A DNA stretch of 64,000 nt. It comes from Talpa occidentalis. Taxonomy: Eukaryota > Chordata > Mammalia > Eulipotyphla > Talpidae. Below the pieces are notes generated by a model. It had not been told where the DNA came from. It did no database searches and saw only the letters and a list, made by a program, of their open reading frames with translations. Shown here piece after piece: positions 22,008-34,809 of the stretch; position 1 is the first letter of the stretch, and each line of letters opens with the position of its first letter. The stretch is from the NCBI RefSeq assembly GCF_014898055.3, contig NW_023604295.1, forward strand, positions 139,716,676 through 139,780,675. Direction: 5' to 3'. The position numbers and the translations under genes are program-made.

Positions 22008-23730
22008 ATTGGCTTTTTTCTCTTATTAGTTTGTCTGATACTTGCTTGATTATGTGTCAACCTAGAATAGCTAGAGGGAAGGAGATTATTCTTTTGTACC
22101 CTGACGATGCTCTTCCTCTCTTGGCTGGCTCAATTTGATGAAGCAAGTTGCTGGGGCATCCACTGACCTGGCAGTTCATAAACCCTAAGGTCACTGAATT
22201 CCAAGAGTCACTGAGGGACATTAAAGTGGGTTCTGTCATGGTGGAAATTGGAGATGATTTGACCCTGCTTGACACCTGCAATGGCCTTCTGACAGCACTG
22301 AGTAGAGCATGCAGCTAGGCCAGACCCTGATTCCTAACTCCTAGAAACTGAGGTCAGAGTGTGTCATTTTAATAGGCTGTATACAATTATATATAAAAGT
22401 TAGGAAGTTATAGGTTAAATAAAAGCTATAGAGTTGTAAAGCAATAGGTAATACTAATAATTATTTAAAAAGCAACCAATTTTTTTACCAATACTTCTAC
22501 AAACTTAGTTAATAATAGAAGAATTCTCAGAAGCAGCAATATATTGTAGATTTGACTCAATATAAAAAGGAAAAACCACACTCAGTTGTTAGGAAGATTA
22601 CATTAATGATTTGCCTCACACTGAACAGAAATAGATAAGCAAACACCCAAAACAATCTTAAGGTATGTGGCTAGTTTTAAATAGACAAATCACTGTCATG
22701 CAACTATTTATCACTGTTTTATAAATCAATGTAACATATTACCTTTCTCTTCTGACGTACTAATTTTTAATGGATTTATAAGTATATTTCTAGACAGTTA
22801 AGCTTATGATTGAGGACTCTGTTATATAAATGAATTTTGAATTGCCTATCTGAAATTATGACATCATTTATAAATGTTCAATACTAAAATTTAAGAAATA
22901 CTCAAGATATTTCATTAGATTAGGTGATTCAGGAGTTTCTGTTTGATTATAATCAGAGTAACATAGATAAACATTTTGAAAAGATCAATATATTTTATTA
23001 TCTTTTGGGAGTTTTCCCAAGAATATCTTAATTATTTGGAGGAATCAAAGTTAATCACATCAGATATTATGGAATTTGAGCAGAAATAAGATGCTGATAA
23101 TGAAAAATAGAATAATAATGGCACCCTTTTCTTGCTAAAAAAAGGGAAAGATAATAGAGTATTTATAAAAGTTGCACTAAATCAAAGATTATTTAGAAAG
23201 ACATATACATAGGGGAATAGATTTCTGAGAAAAAATTTTATTGTGAAGAAATAATCAGAAGGGGAAGAAATTTTTACACAAATGTGTATACTTTATAAAT
23301 CATATTATCTAATAAAAATTCAGAAAGCTTTTCTTGATCTGAATATTTTACTTTACTGAGGAATAAACTGTAAACATGGTGACATCAAACCTGAAAGTGG
23401 GATAAAGTTCAAAGACATGATATCACAGGGTGGTCTATGAACTGAGATCGAGGATACTATCTAATTTACAGTGATTGTAAAGTGGAGTAGAATTTCCAGA
23501 TGGCAAAGACTGGTTAAAAGTGATTTTTTTAAACCAGTTTAGGTAGATGATGTAGTTTTGTTTATGGTTATCAGAGGCATTTTCAAGAGAAAACCTAAGT
23601 TATTTTTTTTTAATGTAACTAAACTGTTTTGTGAGCTTGAAGAATCTTCAAGCCTGGTTTCCTGGTTATTTTAACAATATACAGAAATGAAATTAATAAG
23701 AGTTTATTATAAGGGACTTTTTATGGTCCT
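22008..23730. other. unique AT-rich DNA
   Basis: No element or gene recognised over about 1.7 kb. Confidence 0.4.
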
Positions 23731-23890
23731 ACGTCAGTGGTTCTCTACTGGGGGTAATTTTTCCCAAAGGCACACTTGTAAATGATGGGAGATATTTTTG
23801 CCTGTCACATCTTGGGGGGCTACTGGTATCTAGTAGGTGGAGCACCCTTCTGTGCATGCGACACCTCAGAAAAGTCCTGCCTCAACTGTC
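23731..23890 (+). mobile_element. MER20-like hAT-Charlie relic
   Basis: CAGTGGTTCTCTACTGGGGGTAATTTTTCCC...CACTTGTAAATG...GGAGATATTTTTGCCTGTCAC...GGGGGGCTACTGGTATCTAGT tracks the MER20 consensus as I remember it (CAGTGGTTCTCAACC..., then the CTACTGGCATCTAGTGGG block). The 3' part is decayed. Confidence 0.6.
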
Positions 23891-24089
23891 TAGAGTGTTT
23901 CTTTTGATAAACCCTCTAATTTCTCTTCAGATGTGGCCTCATTCACATCTGTAGTCTTGACTTCCATACATCAGCAAAGGTCTCAAAAATGTATATATCC
24001 ACATTAAATCTTTTTAGAGATGCAGGTTGCTTATACCACGAGCTACCTGATGTGTGTGTGTTATTGAGTGTATCTCAAAGCACCTGAAC

Positions 24090-24480
24090 TCATCACCATT
24101 TGTGAATTTCCATTCATTTTCTCTGTCTCAATAAGTGGTATCAATAACCAGCCAACTGAACATTCAGAAAACATGGAGATGCTCTCCCCAAATTCCCCAA
24201 ATGCTAGTTAAAATCTATACCATGATTTTACCTCTCAATTCTAACAATGCCACTTCTCTGAGGCACACCTGCGGTCTTCTCTCTCATGCCTAGTCTTGCT
24301 TCTTGGTGGCCTCATTTCAGTTTACTTAATTCCACTGCCTCAAAATTCTTCATACGCATTGTATCCCAGCCCCAGCCCACCTCTGCTTTTGTCATTTTGT
24401 CATTTGATCCTACTTTATTTTTATATTAGTAATCCATGTTTAAACTTTCTATTCAGCTAAAGTCTCTTCCTCAAAAGGAA
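24090..24480 (+). mobile_element. possible L2 LINE fragment, plus strand
   Basis: 'tctgtctcaataagtggtatcaa' followed by pyrimidine-rich 'ccacttctctgaggcacacctgcggtcttctctc' and 'cctctgcttttgtcatt' follows the order of sense L2 3' sequence. Highly diverged. Confidence 0.45.
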
Positions 24481-25678
24481 GCTCATGACTATATCACAAT
24501 CACTGTGAAGGGAGTTAAAGAGGGGTTAGTGTTAGTCACTGCTCCCCTCATGACATCATGGTAATGGAGAATGTGTGTGTGTATTTGTGATGGTGGTGAT
24601 ACCACTGGACTGTGTGTCTAAGAAAGACAGAGTTAAAGTGATGATGAAAATATCGCTGAAAATAAATTTCTCAATAGAGAATTGACATCTGTTGGCATTT
24701 ATCATATTTTCTCAATCAGATTGCTTACTTAAAATAACATAATAATATTCTGGACTATATTTTCATACTCTAAATGTCTTAATCTCATATATTTAGTACA
24801 CTGTAACTAATATCTTCTGAAAATGTTTGGTAAATCTGTCCTAAGTCTTACAAATTGATAGCAGTAGTAATCAAAGTAGCATTTTATGATGAACAAATTT
24901 TAGATGGCTGATATCAGCTTACTTTGACTATGCTATGAAATATAGTTTTATTTTACTGTAAGTAGGAGTTCTTTCTAAAGATGTTTACCTTAATTATAAT
25001 ATTTAAAAATTATAACTGAAAATAGTTTAGAACTCATTCATCAATATTTCTAGTGGTTTCTTTGACAGTAATATGACAAATTTCAATGTTTTTTATTCCT
25101 AGTCTTTTATTACAATAATTATATATTAATACAAACTTAAAATATGAATAAATAAATAACTTAATATCTATTTAATACATCTAAAATCTGTAGGATGTAC
25201 AGCTATTAACTAAAAAATAAAAAGTTATGTGCAAAAAACAAAACTAGAGAACTCATTAAAATAATTAAAATATTTATAGGAGACTTAGATTGACTGATCA
25301 TGCCTTATATTTTAAAATTACACTTGAAAATAGCCAGCACAGGATAAAATACATGCTGAAGTGCCTTCCTCACTGAAATTATTTACAATAAACTATATAC
25401 AGAATCCATTTAAACATTTTGAAATCTATGACTTCTTATCTTAACTGAATAGTAATTTTTTGGAAGTATTTATGAATTATGTTTGCAATATAATCAATTC
25501 CAAATACATTTCAGTTGCTAGGTCTTTTTCCTTGGACTCTTACAGAAAATCAATTAACCATATATGTGCATTTAAGCTTTGTAGCATAAAGATCTTGCTT
25601 GTATTTAGTGAGTTTTAAACCTCTGATATCTAATTTTTTGTGGTATAGTTGTAAAGGGTACTATTCCAACTTCCAAGT
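24481..25678. other. unique AT-rich DNA
   Basis: Nothing recognised. Confidence 0.4.
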
Positions 25679-25723
25679 TGTGTGTGTGTGTGTGCATGTG
25701 TGTTTGTGTGTGTGTGTGTGTGT
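25679..25723. repeat. imperfect (TG)n microsatellite
   Basis: TG run with CA and TT interruptions. The 66-codon Val-Cys frame over it is an artefact. Confidence 0.9.
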
Positions 25724-25824
25724 ACTTTGTATACTTATCCTGGGCTATCAAAGACTTGTTAAACTTGTTCATTTGTAGTGGTAACTTTGTAACACATCCT
25801 TTGAGACTTCATTATATGTGCAAT

Positions 25825-26378
25825 TGTTACAGGGCAGGGGGAGGCGCATTCCAGAATCCCCAAACCGGCCTGTTCTAAATAGGTTTCTACCATTCCCCAC
25901 ATCAAGAAAAAACACACTCTAGTAAATAAGACCTTCAATGGAAAGGAACTTCAATACAATTAGGGTGTAACAAATAAAAGACAAAGAATGTGGCTTCCAA
26001 ATCAAGCACCTGAAGTTACCCAGCTCCTCATAGGTCAATGTCCAGCCAAACAGGGTTGGCCCAAAGCAGGGCTTTTGAGGACCGAAAGCCTGCCCCAAGT
26101 CTAAGGTACCTTCTGAAATTTGAAAGTTTCTGGTGGGGCCCACAGAAAAGGGTCAGAAACAGCCACATCTGTTTCAACCAGTCCAGGACCAAGAAGCAAG
26201 TACAACTTTTTCACATGTCTCCCTGCTCCATGTGCCTCCTCCAGGTCTCCTTCTGGCTCCCCATCCTTTTTCCTTCCTTCCCCTGTCTCCAGCTACTGCT
26301 CAATCCTTAGCTCCACCCTCCCTTGGGTGGGGCAGGGAACCTGGAACCTTCCCATTTCTTGGGGACCACCCTGTTACA
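25825..26378. mobile_element. 554-bp element with inverted termini; candidate solo LTR or MITE
   Basis: The block begins AATTGTTACAGGG (25822-25834) and ends CCCTGTTACAATT (26369-26381). Reverse-complementing the right end gives AATTGTAACAGGG, a 12-of-13 inverted match. Inside, GC content is clearly higher than outside and no repeat I know is present. TGT...ACA ends fit an LTR. An AATAAA at 25973-25978 is poorly placed for a plus-strand LTR, and no clear TATA box was seen. A non-autonomous DNA transposon is the alternative. Flanking AATT is palindromic and so not diagnostic as a TSD. Confidence 0.4.
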
Positions 26379-26519
26379 ATTCTTTTATATATAGCATCCA
26401 AACCATGTAGCAGCCTAAATGTTCATTGAATAAACATTTTTTTCCCTGCAAAATCTAGGAAACATATAAAGAAACACAAAATTTTAAGGGTTAGAATACA
26501 TATACGTACACACACGTCT

Positions 26520-26521
<2 letters not shown>

Positions 26522-26585
<64 letters not shown>
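26522..26585. repeat. (AC)27-(TA)n microsatellite
   Basis: An uninterrupted CA run of about 54 bp followed by TATATATA. Likely polymorphic. Confidence 0.97.
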
Positions 26586-26832
26586 GAGATACTGAGTGTT
26601 TCATTTCTTCTAAGACATTCCTCTAGCACTGATGCTATGTATTGATAAGGCAAGCAGTATCTTCTCCACACCTGATTATAGTTTTATTCACAATCGGTAT
26701 GAATTCAATAAATATTCATTTATTTATTGTTGTAGAAATTCTGCATTTGTAAGCATATTTTCTTGAGGTGAACTAGTTTGTGTTCTTTAAGTCTCCAAAT
26801 TAATTGCATTTTTAGATGTAGACAGTGACATG

Positions 26833-26876
<44 letters not shown>

Positions 26877-27330
26877 TAGTAAAATAACACAGTTGTGTCT
26901 GTTTGCATGTAAATTACTGCTATTATGAGCTATGGAGCTTCCTGAAATTGTAAAATAGCAGTTGGGTTATAATTTTAGTAGACAGTAGCTATTGCTTTCC
27001 CTGAGTATTCATTATAGATACCAACTATCTCTTTGAAAGATACAGCTTTTTACTCACAAGAATGGCTTCTGGACAAGCATATCTGACAACATACCAGTAT
27101 TTACTAGAAAACCAGGCATCTGATATGCTTTACTCTGCTGGGGGAAACATTCACCTTTTTTGTGTGCTTTAATTTATTTTAAGAGACTGAGACTTCAAAA
27201 GGTTTTGTATTCCCATACATGACATATTGAGAATTATTGGTTGATCAAAATCCCAGATATGTTCCTTTTCAAAATAATATTTTGTTTCTTGTACATTCAT
27301 ATTTTAAAATGGTAACTTGTTTTTCTATTA
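26586..27330. other. unique AT-rich DNA with a TA run
   Basis: Holds the TA microsatellite at 26836-26873 and otherwise nothing recognised. Confidence 0.4.
26836..26873. repeat. (AT)19 microsatellite
   Basis: Pure AT run, about 250 bp downstream of the CA microsatellite. Confidence 0.95.
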
Positions 27331-27337
27331 ATACCAA

Positions 27338-27598
27338 GGGGCCTCCCCTGGTGGCGCAGCTGTTGATCGCTGGGCTGTGAAGCTGCCCGCAGCCTCTGCA
27401 GTGCCAGTTCAATCCTGGGCTCCTGGCGAGAGTCCCACATGGCACACAGACCTCTCCTGCTGTGCCCGCTGCTCCCCTCATCAGTATTTTGTTAGTCTGT
27501 CTGTTCTGTTCCCTGCTCTGGCTCTAGTGAATTCTCTCACCCTCCCACGCTTCTGACTGTGTTTGTATAAAATAAACAAATAAATCTTAAAAAAAAAA
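27338..27598 (+). mobile_element. SINE (Rhin-1-like, GTTGA(G/T)CGCTGGG sub-type), plus strand
   Basis: GGGGCCTCCCCTGGTGGCGCAGCTG, GCTGGGCTGTGAAGCTGCCCG and the CTCCCACGCTTCTGACTGTG 3' block, then AACAAATAAATCTTAAAAAAAA. Short TSD ATACCAA at 27331-27337 and 27599-27605. Confidence 0.9.
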
Positions 27599-27941
27599 TA
27601 CCAATAGTGCATCTTGGTTCCAAATATAATTAGATTATATAAAGTGCTAATTGGCATATACTCATGCCAATAAATCATCACACGGGTTCGGTGGTTTTAA
27701 TTTTTTTTGAATGTCTCCTGCTTTGATAACCTCCAGGACAAGAACACATTATTTCTAGTGATTATGTAATTATATAATCATCAATTTAACTTATTAATAT
27801 TTTTACTATAATGGCTATCTATATAAGACACTTAGAAACTTAAACCACATTATTAATATTTTCTGCATCACCTTAGGAAGTTTAGACAGTTGTTTTGTAG
27901 AAGCAATAACCAATGTCTGATTTGTAGAAAAAGGTGATCTT

Positions 27942-28203
27942 GGGCCTCCACAGTGGCACAGCAGGTTGAGCGTAGCACCTTGAAGCTGTCTGCAACCTCT
28001 GCAGCATCGGTTCAATTCCCTGCTGGCCCGGGAGAAATCCACAGGGCATGGCAGACCTCTCCTGTCTTGCCCGCTGCTCCCCTCAACACTGTATTCCAGT
28101 CCTTCTGCCTGTTCTGTTCCCTGCTCTGTCTCTGGTGAACTCTCTCACCCTCCCGCGCTTCTTGCCTGTACCCCAATTCTTGTATAAATAAATAAATCTT
28201 AAA
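27942..28203 (+). mobile_element. SINE (Rhin-1-like), plus strand, exact 14-bp TSD
   Basis: Head GGGCCTCCACAGTGGCACAGCAGGTTGAGCG, full core and a CTCCCGCGCTTC 3' block. TSD AAAAAGGTGATCTT at 27928-27941 and 28204-28217 is perfect. It lies in the same orientation as the copy 340 bp upstream. Confidence 0.95.
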
Positions 28204-28217
28204 AAAAAGGTGATCTT

Positions 28218-28859
28218 TAAACAGATGCAGCATACTACATCATATAGTATTCCAACAAGAGATACAAATAGCCACACAATTATAAATAATAAGATGATTA
28301 TAAACTAATGAGTTTTGTTGTACTTGCTACTTCTTTCTTTATATAACTTATTTGTAATTTCACATAATTTAACTTTGAAAAGATATCTGTGTTTGATGAC
28401 TTATTCACAAATTTCCTGAAGATTCAACCACCAGTTCTTATGAGCCATTAGGAGCTCGCCATGATATATCTCTGGGACTCATGTGTGATTAATACTGATT
28501 ATAAGATCAGATATCAATGGTTGCTGGAATTTATACTTAATGTGTTATGAACAGTGTTTTGGATCAGAATATTTCACTGGTACCGTTCTGGCTCTGGAGT
28601 ATGTTCCTATAACACATGTGCTGTATAATCAGTCATTGCTCAATTTTGGATGTGAGAGTTAAATGAAGTAGAGATGTATAATAAAGAGGGTCTACAAATG
28701 TGCAAAGAACTTGGACATAAAGATTTAGAGCCAGGGGAAGGAAAGTATTTTGAGTTGATGTGAGTCTGGAGCACGCATGGGGAATTTGCCATCAAAGACC
28801 AAGAACTTGAATTCAGGTGTTGCTTAGAAAGCAATATGCATTCACTGATGGTTTTAATA
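28218..28859. other. unique DNA, nothing identified
   Basis: No family recognised. Confidence 0.4.
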
Positions 28860-29980
28860 AGCTCATCTTAAGTGCTCGGAGCTGAAGAGGCAAACATGAA
28901 TGAACAGTACCTTCGCCCTCAACCAACTTATAATGTAAGCTAGCCTAAGAAAATCTCTACTTCAGGAGATCAAATCCAGGATATCTTGACTGAAGGCACA
29001 AATGACTTGTGAAAAATGTGCAATGGGAAAAAGGGCTGCCGAGTAATTAAATTTTTTCAGAGGGATTATGGAAGATTTCACCTGATGAACAGATATTTAA
29101 ATTGGGTGGCAGATAAGTTTGACAAAAGGGAAGGGTTTAGTATCATTAAAAGCAAAGTGCCAAAGAAGAAAATGTGCAAAGGGAGAGCTAAAAATTTCAA
29201 CGAGGCATAAGAATACAAAGTTCACAAGGTTAGTGACTGGATATTTTAATGGAAAATAGATAGGAGTTTGGATTTTATCCTGTGGGAAAGTGGATTTGGC
29301 TTTTAGAAAATTGAAGCAGCTTTGCTTCTTAAAATAGTAAATTTGATGTCTATGTGAGGGGAGATACTAATGTCGAGGAGACTACTGCAATAATCTAAAC
29401 GAGCAGTGATGAGAATCAAGACACAGTAACAGTGAAAGGAGACATCACTAAACAGAAATACCCAGAAAACTCAGTCTGAACGGATAACTTTTTGTTGAGA
29501 AAGACTGAAATTCACCTTTGAAAAGATAGTTTTAAAGAGGATGCCATTTAGAGATGCAGAAAACACAGGAAGGCAGAGGGTATGTCTTGAAAAAGCAATA
29601 ATGCTTTCTGTTTTCATTCATGAAGAATCTTCCTAGACCTAAAGATGGATATGTTCAGAGAGGTGGAATCGGGTCTAGAAGTATGTAAATACCTGAGATG
29701 ATAGCTTAGATGTGAAGACAATGGATAAGATGTCAGATAAAATGAACCATGCTTTTCAACTTATCAGCCAGAACCTAGGAGAACATTGATGAGTTTCCCA
29801 AGAGCAGTGTGTGAAACTGGATATTAATAATTCAAAATATGAGTGGGAGCTGAGGAAGTGGAATCACCGAGCCTCTTTCAAGTAGCTCGGTGGTAAAATA
29901 TCGGAAGAAGACAAAGAGAGAACTTAATGAAAGGAGAGTGCTGCACTCCTCCATAGAGTGTAGATTTCTGTCTTCAGTAC
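28860..29980 (-). mobile_element. L2 LINE fragment, minus strand, about 1.1 kb
   Basis: The antisense order of L2 is kept: the 3'-end words 'aacatgaatgaacagtacct...ccctcaaccaacttataatgtaagct' (28893-28941), 'agtttggattttatcctgtgggaaa' (29265), 'ctactgcaataatctaaacgagcagtgatgag' (29382) and 'gtctagaagtatgtaaatacctgag' (29672). These match the antisense L2 pattern also seen at 16980-18060. The open frame at 29016-29210 is not a gene. Confidence 0.6.
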
Positions 29981-32900
29981 TTAGTCAATCCACTTGTGAA
30001 ATACGCTTTAGCATGAACTGTCACCTCAAGTTTTACTTTACGTAATGATTATGAAGGCCATGTCTAAGATGAACATGAAATAGTGTATTAAAACACATAT
30101 ATTCAGAAGCAATAAATTATTCACTATGATTATTTCTTTTTAGCACCTTACTTCAATGAGGGTGAAGTTTGTAGAGAATTCTTTTCATTCTGTAAGTGTA
30201 TGTCAGTCTTATGCAGGAGACCTATCAATCAATGAGGGCCAGGAAGAACAGTTCTGTAGTAGGACATGGCACATGAGAATGAGGAAAGACAAAAATTCCT
30301 AATGCCAAAGGAAAGGGCTCCAATCTAAACAAAAAACTTTTCACTGTCCAGAGAGTGGAAGTCACACACTAAGAGGCCCATGTATATGGCCAAACTTCCC
30401 AGGTATGACAATTCATAAGAATTTTCCAGTTGAGGCAAGGTCCATCCAACCATAAACTGCTTGAGAAACTACAGATTTGCCAAATGATAGATTATGTCTT
30501 CAACTTGACCTCTTTTTAATTTTACATCTATCTAATTTTAATGTTGATAATGTAGTGAGAGCAAGACATTCAGGGACAATCATTTGGAAATTTGAATATT
30601 ATAAATTCAGGTACCTGGCTTTAAGAAGTTTGAAGGAACACTAAATTTCTATACTTGTTCTGAGTGATAGCATACACCTCACCCTGTGATCTACCTATAG
30701 AGAATATTTTTATTATTATTTGATGTTTATTGATCCATTGTCTTTTACCTTGGTGGAGACTGATTTAATTAAAAACATGGAAAATACACTAAGAATTTGT
30801 GAAGAATGATGTAGTATGTATCAGAACATGTAAGTCCTATACAGCCAACTAAATTTATGTCAAATATTTTATGTTTTCCAAATTTTAACATCACAAATAA
30901 TGGTATAGGAAATAAGAATAAGAAAGTTTCTAGGAAAGTGTGGAAATGGTTTCTTTCTTGTCTTTCATTTTATTTAGTTTTTTTCTGAATAGTAGCTCTA
31001 TTGAGTTCCATGTGTTTCCTATGTACTTCTTTATACAAAAGTATGTAAGTTTACATCTATGTTTCCCTGAAAACTAAAATTTTAACCAATTTATAAGATG
31101 TATTAAAGTGCATGATGGCTAGAAAACCATAAAGCCAGATAAACATGCAAGTTCTGTACAAACAACTAACTTTACTTACTAACAAAATAACTTTGTTTTA
31201 AAATGTACCCAGATTTATATAATAGATATAACAGAGTGATAATGTGGCAGTCAAAGCCATTGGCATAAGTATATTATTTATAGTTTCGTAGAGATGGGAG
31301 AATATGATGTCATGGCGTGCCATGGGGGTGACACCTCAGATGGTCAGGAGGCAGAGGGAGGGGAGTGGATGGTGAATTTATTACTACTGTGGCAGGAAGT
31401 TGTTACTTGGGGACATGCCCTCTGGATAAGAAGTAAAACATAAATGCTGGGGTTTGTGGTTGTGGCATTGAACTTCAGTTTGGCTTATGATTTCATCAAT
31501 TATAGAATCATCAATTATAGAATACCTAGAATGATTATGATCTACCATCTTGTCAACTGCCCAGTATACATACTTCAGATTTGTGCTTTAATAAATTTGT
31601 AGTTTATTAGGTGTGAAATAAGTGTCAAAACCACCTGGGGAGAAAACTGATATATCCCTAAGTACACACACAACATTGTATTCCATTCAAGTTGAGGATC
31701 TCTTGTGAATTTTTAAATGGTGATGTGCCATGTTTATATCATGCAGATGGCTACTTTATAGTCCTTCATTGAAAACCAAATATTCTCAAATATTTCAGCA
31801 ACAGCCAGACTCAAATCAAATATTGTATGTTTTTCTACAAGTTTCAAAATCTTTATAGCTGTAATTATGAAGCCAAATGAGATAATAGGAAAGTCGAAGT
31901 AAACTGGGAAGATGTTCAAAAGTAAAATATGCCAATATTGGGATGATCAGAGTGAAATTATAATATTCATGCAAAATAGAAAATCTATATTAATCTGTAT
32001 CTCTTCTCTAATATAAGATTGAGTGAGGATAAGCTGGGGTGGCTTGGGGAAGGACTGTTAGATCTTGGTACATATTTGAACTATTTGAGAGGTGTCACTA
32101 ATTCAAGCACCCTTTTAATGAACAAACTGGAGAACTGCAAGGGAAAAGATTGGGACTTATCATCCATGCAAGGAAAATGGTATGTTCTAGACAGGAAATT
32201 AGAACTTTATGTAAACCTTCAAGAGCTGAATATCAAGTTTCCTCTTTGCTGAAAGGTCTAGAGCTAATTTTCACTATATATGAGACATAGGGCAGCAAAG
32301 CTAATTTCAGTGACAGTTACTTTTGTAAATTTGGTTCCAATATGTTGTCACATTAAAAAAAAAAATTAAAGCGTTCAGTCCATTTACAGAAAATTCGAAG
32401 AACATGCAATTGGGAAGTAATGTGGAAATCAAGAACAGCACAAGCTATCTAAACTGTATAATACAGTTTAGAAACAGAACACTGCAGAAAATTAATGAAA
32501 CTTTTCAGAGTGCATCAAAGGATAAATAGGCATCAAGACTTTTTGTGTTGTGTTATAATTCTCAATTATTTACTACCACATTCCCTGGAAGAGAATTAGT
32601 TGCATACAAATGGATTTTCAATGCTTTTCTGCAGAAAGAGTGAAAAGAGCCTATTTACTGAAGCCATAGACTCAACCTTAAGATTTCTTTGGGTGAATGA
32701 TTCAATAGTATGTCAGTTCCAGAAAGGATCTAGGAGAGTCAGCGTAGATTTTATCCAATGCCTTTGTTTTAGTCTGACACAATACAGCATGCCATAACAT
32801 GGAGTAATTTATTTTCATTCAAAATAAAGAAAAAGTAGAGCCTGAAAAGAACTACAATAGCTTTAGTCAACATTAAAAGAATAAATATTTGCTGTTGTAG

Positions 32901-34249
32901 CCACTGATATTTTGCAGTAAATTGTTAACACATCAAAGCAGAGTAGTTCAACAATTATGCAAAAAAGTGAAGCATTGCCACATTAAAAGAACTTATTGCA
33001 GGTGGTATTAGCTTTAGGACTGTGTTGTTGAATCAAATACATATTAATTGTAACCCAGAAGTGACAATCCATTTATGTATTTATGAGATTTATATATTAT
33101 TAAAACTGGTAACCATGCTTTCTGCAATAGCATTTAAGTCATATAATGTACCTAATTAACTTGTGACTTTTGGCAAAAGACATAAGACATAGAACATTAT
33201 CAAGTATATCTTTGTTATTAGCTGCATTTGATGAAACAAGATGAGAGCAGAAAAAAACTTACAAGTTAGCAAGGAGTAAAAGAGGAATAAAATAATCCAG
33301 ACGATAAAGGTCTTGCAGGCCTGAAAACCTCAGCTGTTTCTACCAGGAAACCAATAAGCAATAAAACTCAGAAATACTTGGAAGTACTCAGAGCAACTAA
33401 GACTAATTAGTAATTAACCTAGAGCAGAGACCAAATTAAGATAATTGTCATCTTGCTCTTGGTTTAAAGTATGAATAGATTTAGGTAGCTACCAGTAAAT
33501 CATTTCAGTTGAACAAAATGTATCACAGAAAATAATCTGCAGGTGTCATCATTGTGAAGACTGATAAACTCAATTTTAAACAAAGGGATGATAGACTCAA
33601 AACAATTTTATACAAATGGAGACAGGAAAGCAGGGAGGGAGGCTGCCGTCCAAAGCACCTCTGGTTTGCCAGTGAGCCAATGATTGGAATGAAATATATG
33701 AAAAATTGAACATTTTTAAGAAAAATGCACTGTTAAATGGACTCCCAACATGGATTAAGAGATTGTGACCATTTGAGATGTGAAACATCTTTGAGGAATG
33801 AAAATCCTACAACCAGTGGACAAGCTGTTCAAGTACAGATTAAGTAATATTCCCCAAAGCCCTTTTTAGATAAGAGCAAGTTTAATTGGGTAATAGATAA
33901 GGAAGAATCATCCAAAAGTCAAAGTCAAGAGCTCCTGAGAATAGCTGAGCGAGTTTTCAGGAAGCAAAATCAGGTCATAATAATAAAAAAAAAAAATATT
34001 ATTACTGATCAATGAAGTGGGTCAATAAAATACCAGAATTACTATGGGTCACTGATTATTATATGTCAATCATCGCACTTCTGAATAACACTTTGTGCTC
34101 TATGACCCTTATATCTAACATTTTTATTGTTTGTAGAAATCAGATTACAGCATGAATGTGTGTATGTTTCCCGTATGGCTCCATAATAAAAAAAAAAAAC
34201 AATGTTTAGAACTGATAAAAAGATTATTAAACAATTCTGTAATCACTTC
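29981..34249. other. long unique stretch with no gene recognised
   Basis: About 4.3 kb. Noted inside: a 14-bp near-palindrome CATGGCGTGCCATG at 31311-31324, an exact 15-bp tandem duplication at 31493-31522, and A runs at about 32354, 33988 and 34188. Frames of 60-77 codons at 31734-31919, 32019-32252 and 32600-32797 carry no family signature. Several moderately GC-rich subregions (30220-30480, 33290-33450) could be old unrecognised repeats. Confidence 0.35.
31493..31522. repeat. 15-bp tandem duplication
   Basis: TCATCAATTATAGAA occurs twice in direct succession without a mismatch. Confidence 0.95.
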
Positions 34250-34657
34250 TGTAGTGGCAGGATGGCCACAGAGCAGGGGCTCTATGACCAGAGCAGACAG
34301 GTAAAGTAGAGAGAGAGTCCTGGAGCCCTCTGTGGCTTTTGCGAGCTTTCATTGGGATTTACCAGGTACACGGCAGGCAGGGGTGCTGGGTGGCTGGCCC
34401 AGCAAGTCTTCACTCTTTCTATGCTCTCCGGCGTTCTCTGGTCGCCTTTTTCTCTGCCCCTGTCGTGGTTCTGCTTCTGGTGGCATCCCTGTGATGCCGC
34501 CCTTATAAGCCCAGGTGAATCCCATCTACCTATGCCCACACCCTGTTCCAGGTGCCCGGCCATCAGGCATGCATTCAGGACCCCAAGTATCCATCATCAA
34601 TCCTAATGGCAGGGGGCCAGAAAAACCTGATACTTTTTACTTTAGCCTACAACTACA
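34250..34657 (-). mobile_element. GC-rich 408-bp LTR-like block, probable solo LTR
   Basis: It opens TGTAGT and closes ACTACA (perfect 6-bp inverted ends of LTR type) and is strikingly GC-rich against AT-rich flanks. Read on the minus strand, a TATAAG box (plus CTTATAAG at 34502-34509) lies about 250 bp before the 3' end, as in an LTR promoter. No AATAAA, primer-binding site or convincing flanking duplication was found. The 84- and 93-codon overlapping frames are not supported as genes. Alternatives are a CpG-poor regulatory island or an old processed sequence. Confidence 0.4.
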
Positions 34658-34809
34658 TTAGAATTTTGCCACATCTTTTTTGGAGTGGAGTTGGTTCTGT
34701 TTAGCATATTAAAAAAAAAATCTTTGTGATTAAGAAGATGGACATTGTCCGTTACATTATTGTTCTTATTTATTTTCTTCTTTCTTCTAAGCAGATTATA
34801 TATCACCAC

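Noticed and set aside
26423..26671. 82-codon frame with long Cys-Val run, and the similar one at 25678-25878
   Set aside because: Translation of CA/TG microsatellites.
31311..31324. CATGGCGTGCCATG palindrome as an operator or integration site
   Set aside because: A short near-palindrome expected by chance in 64 kb; no associated gene or element.
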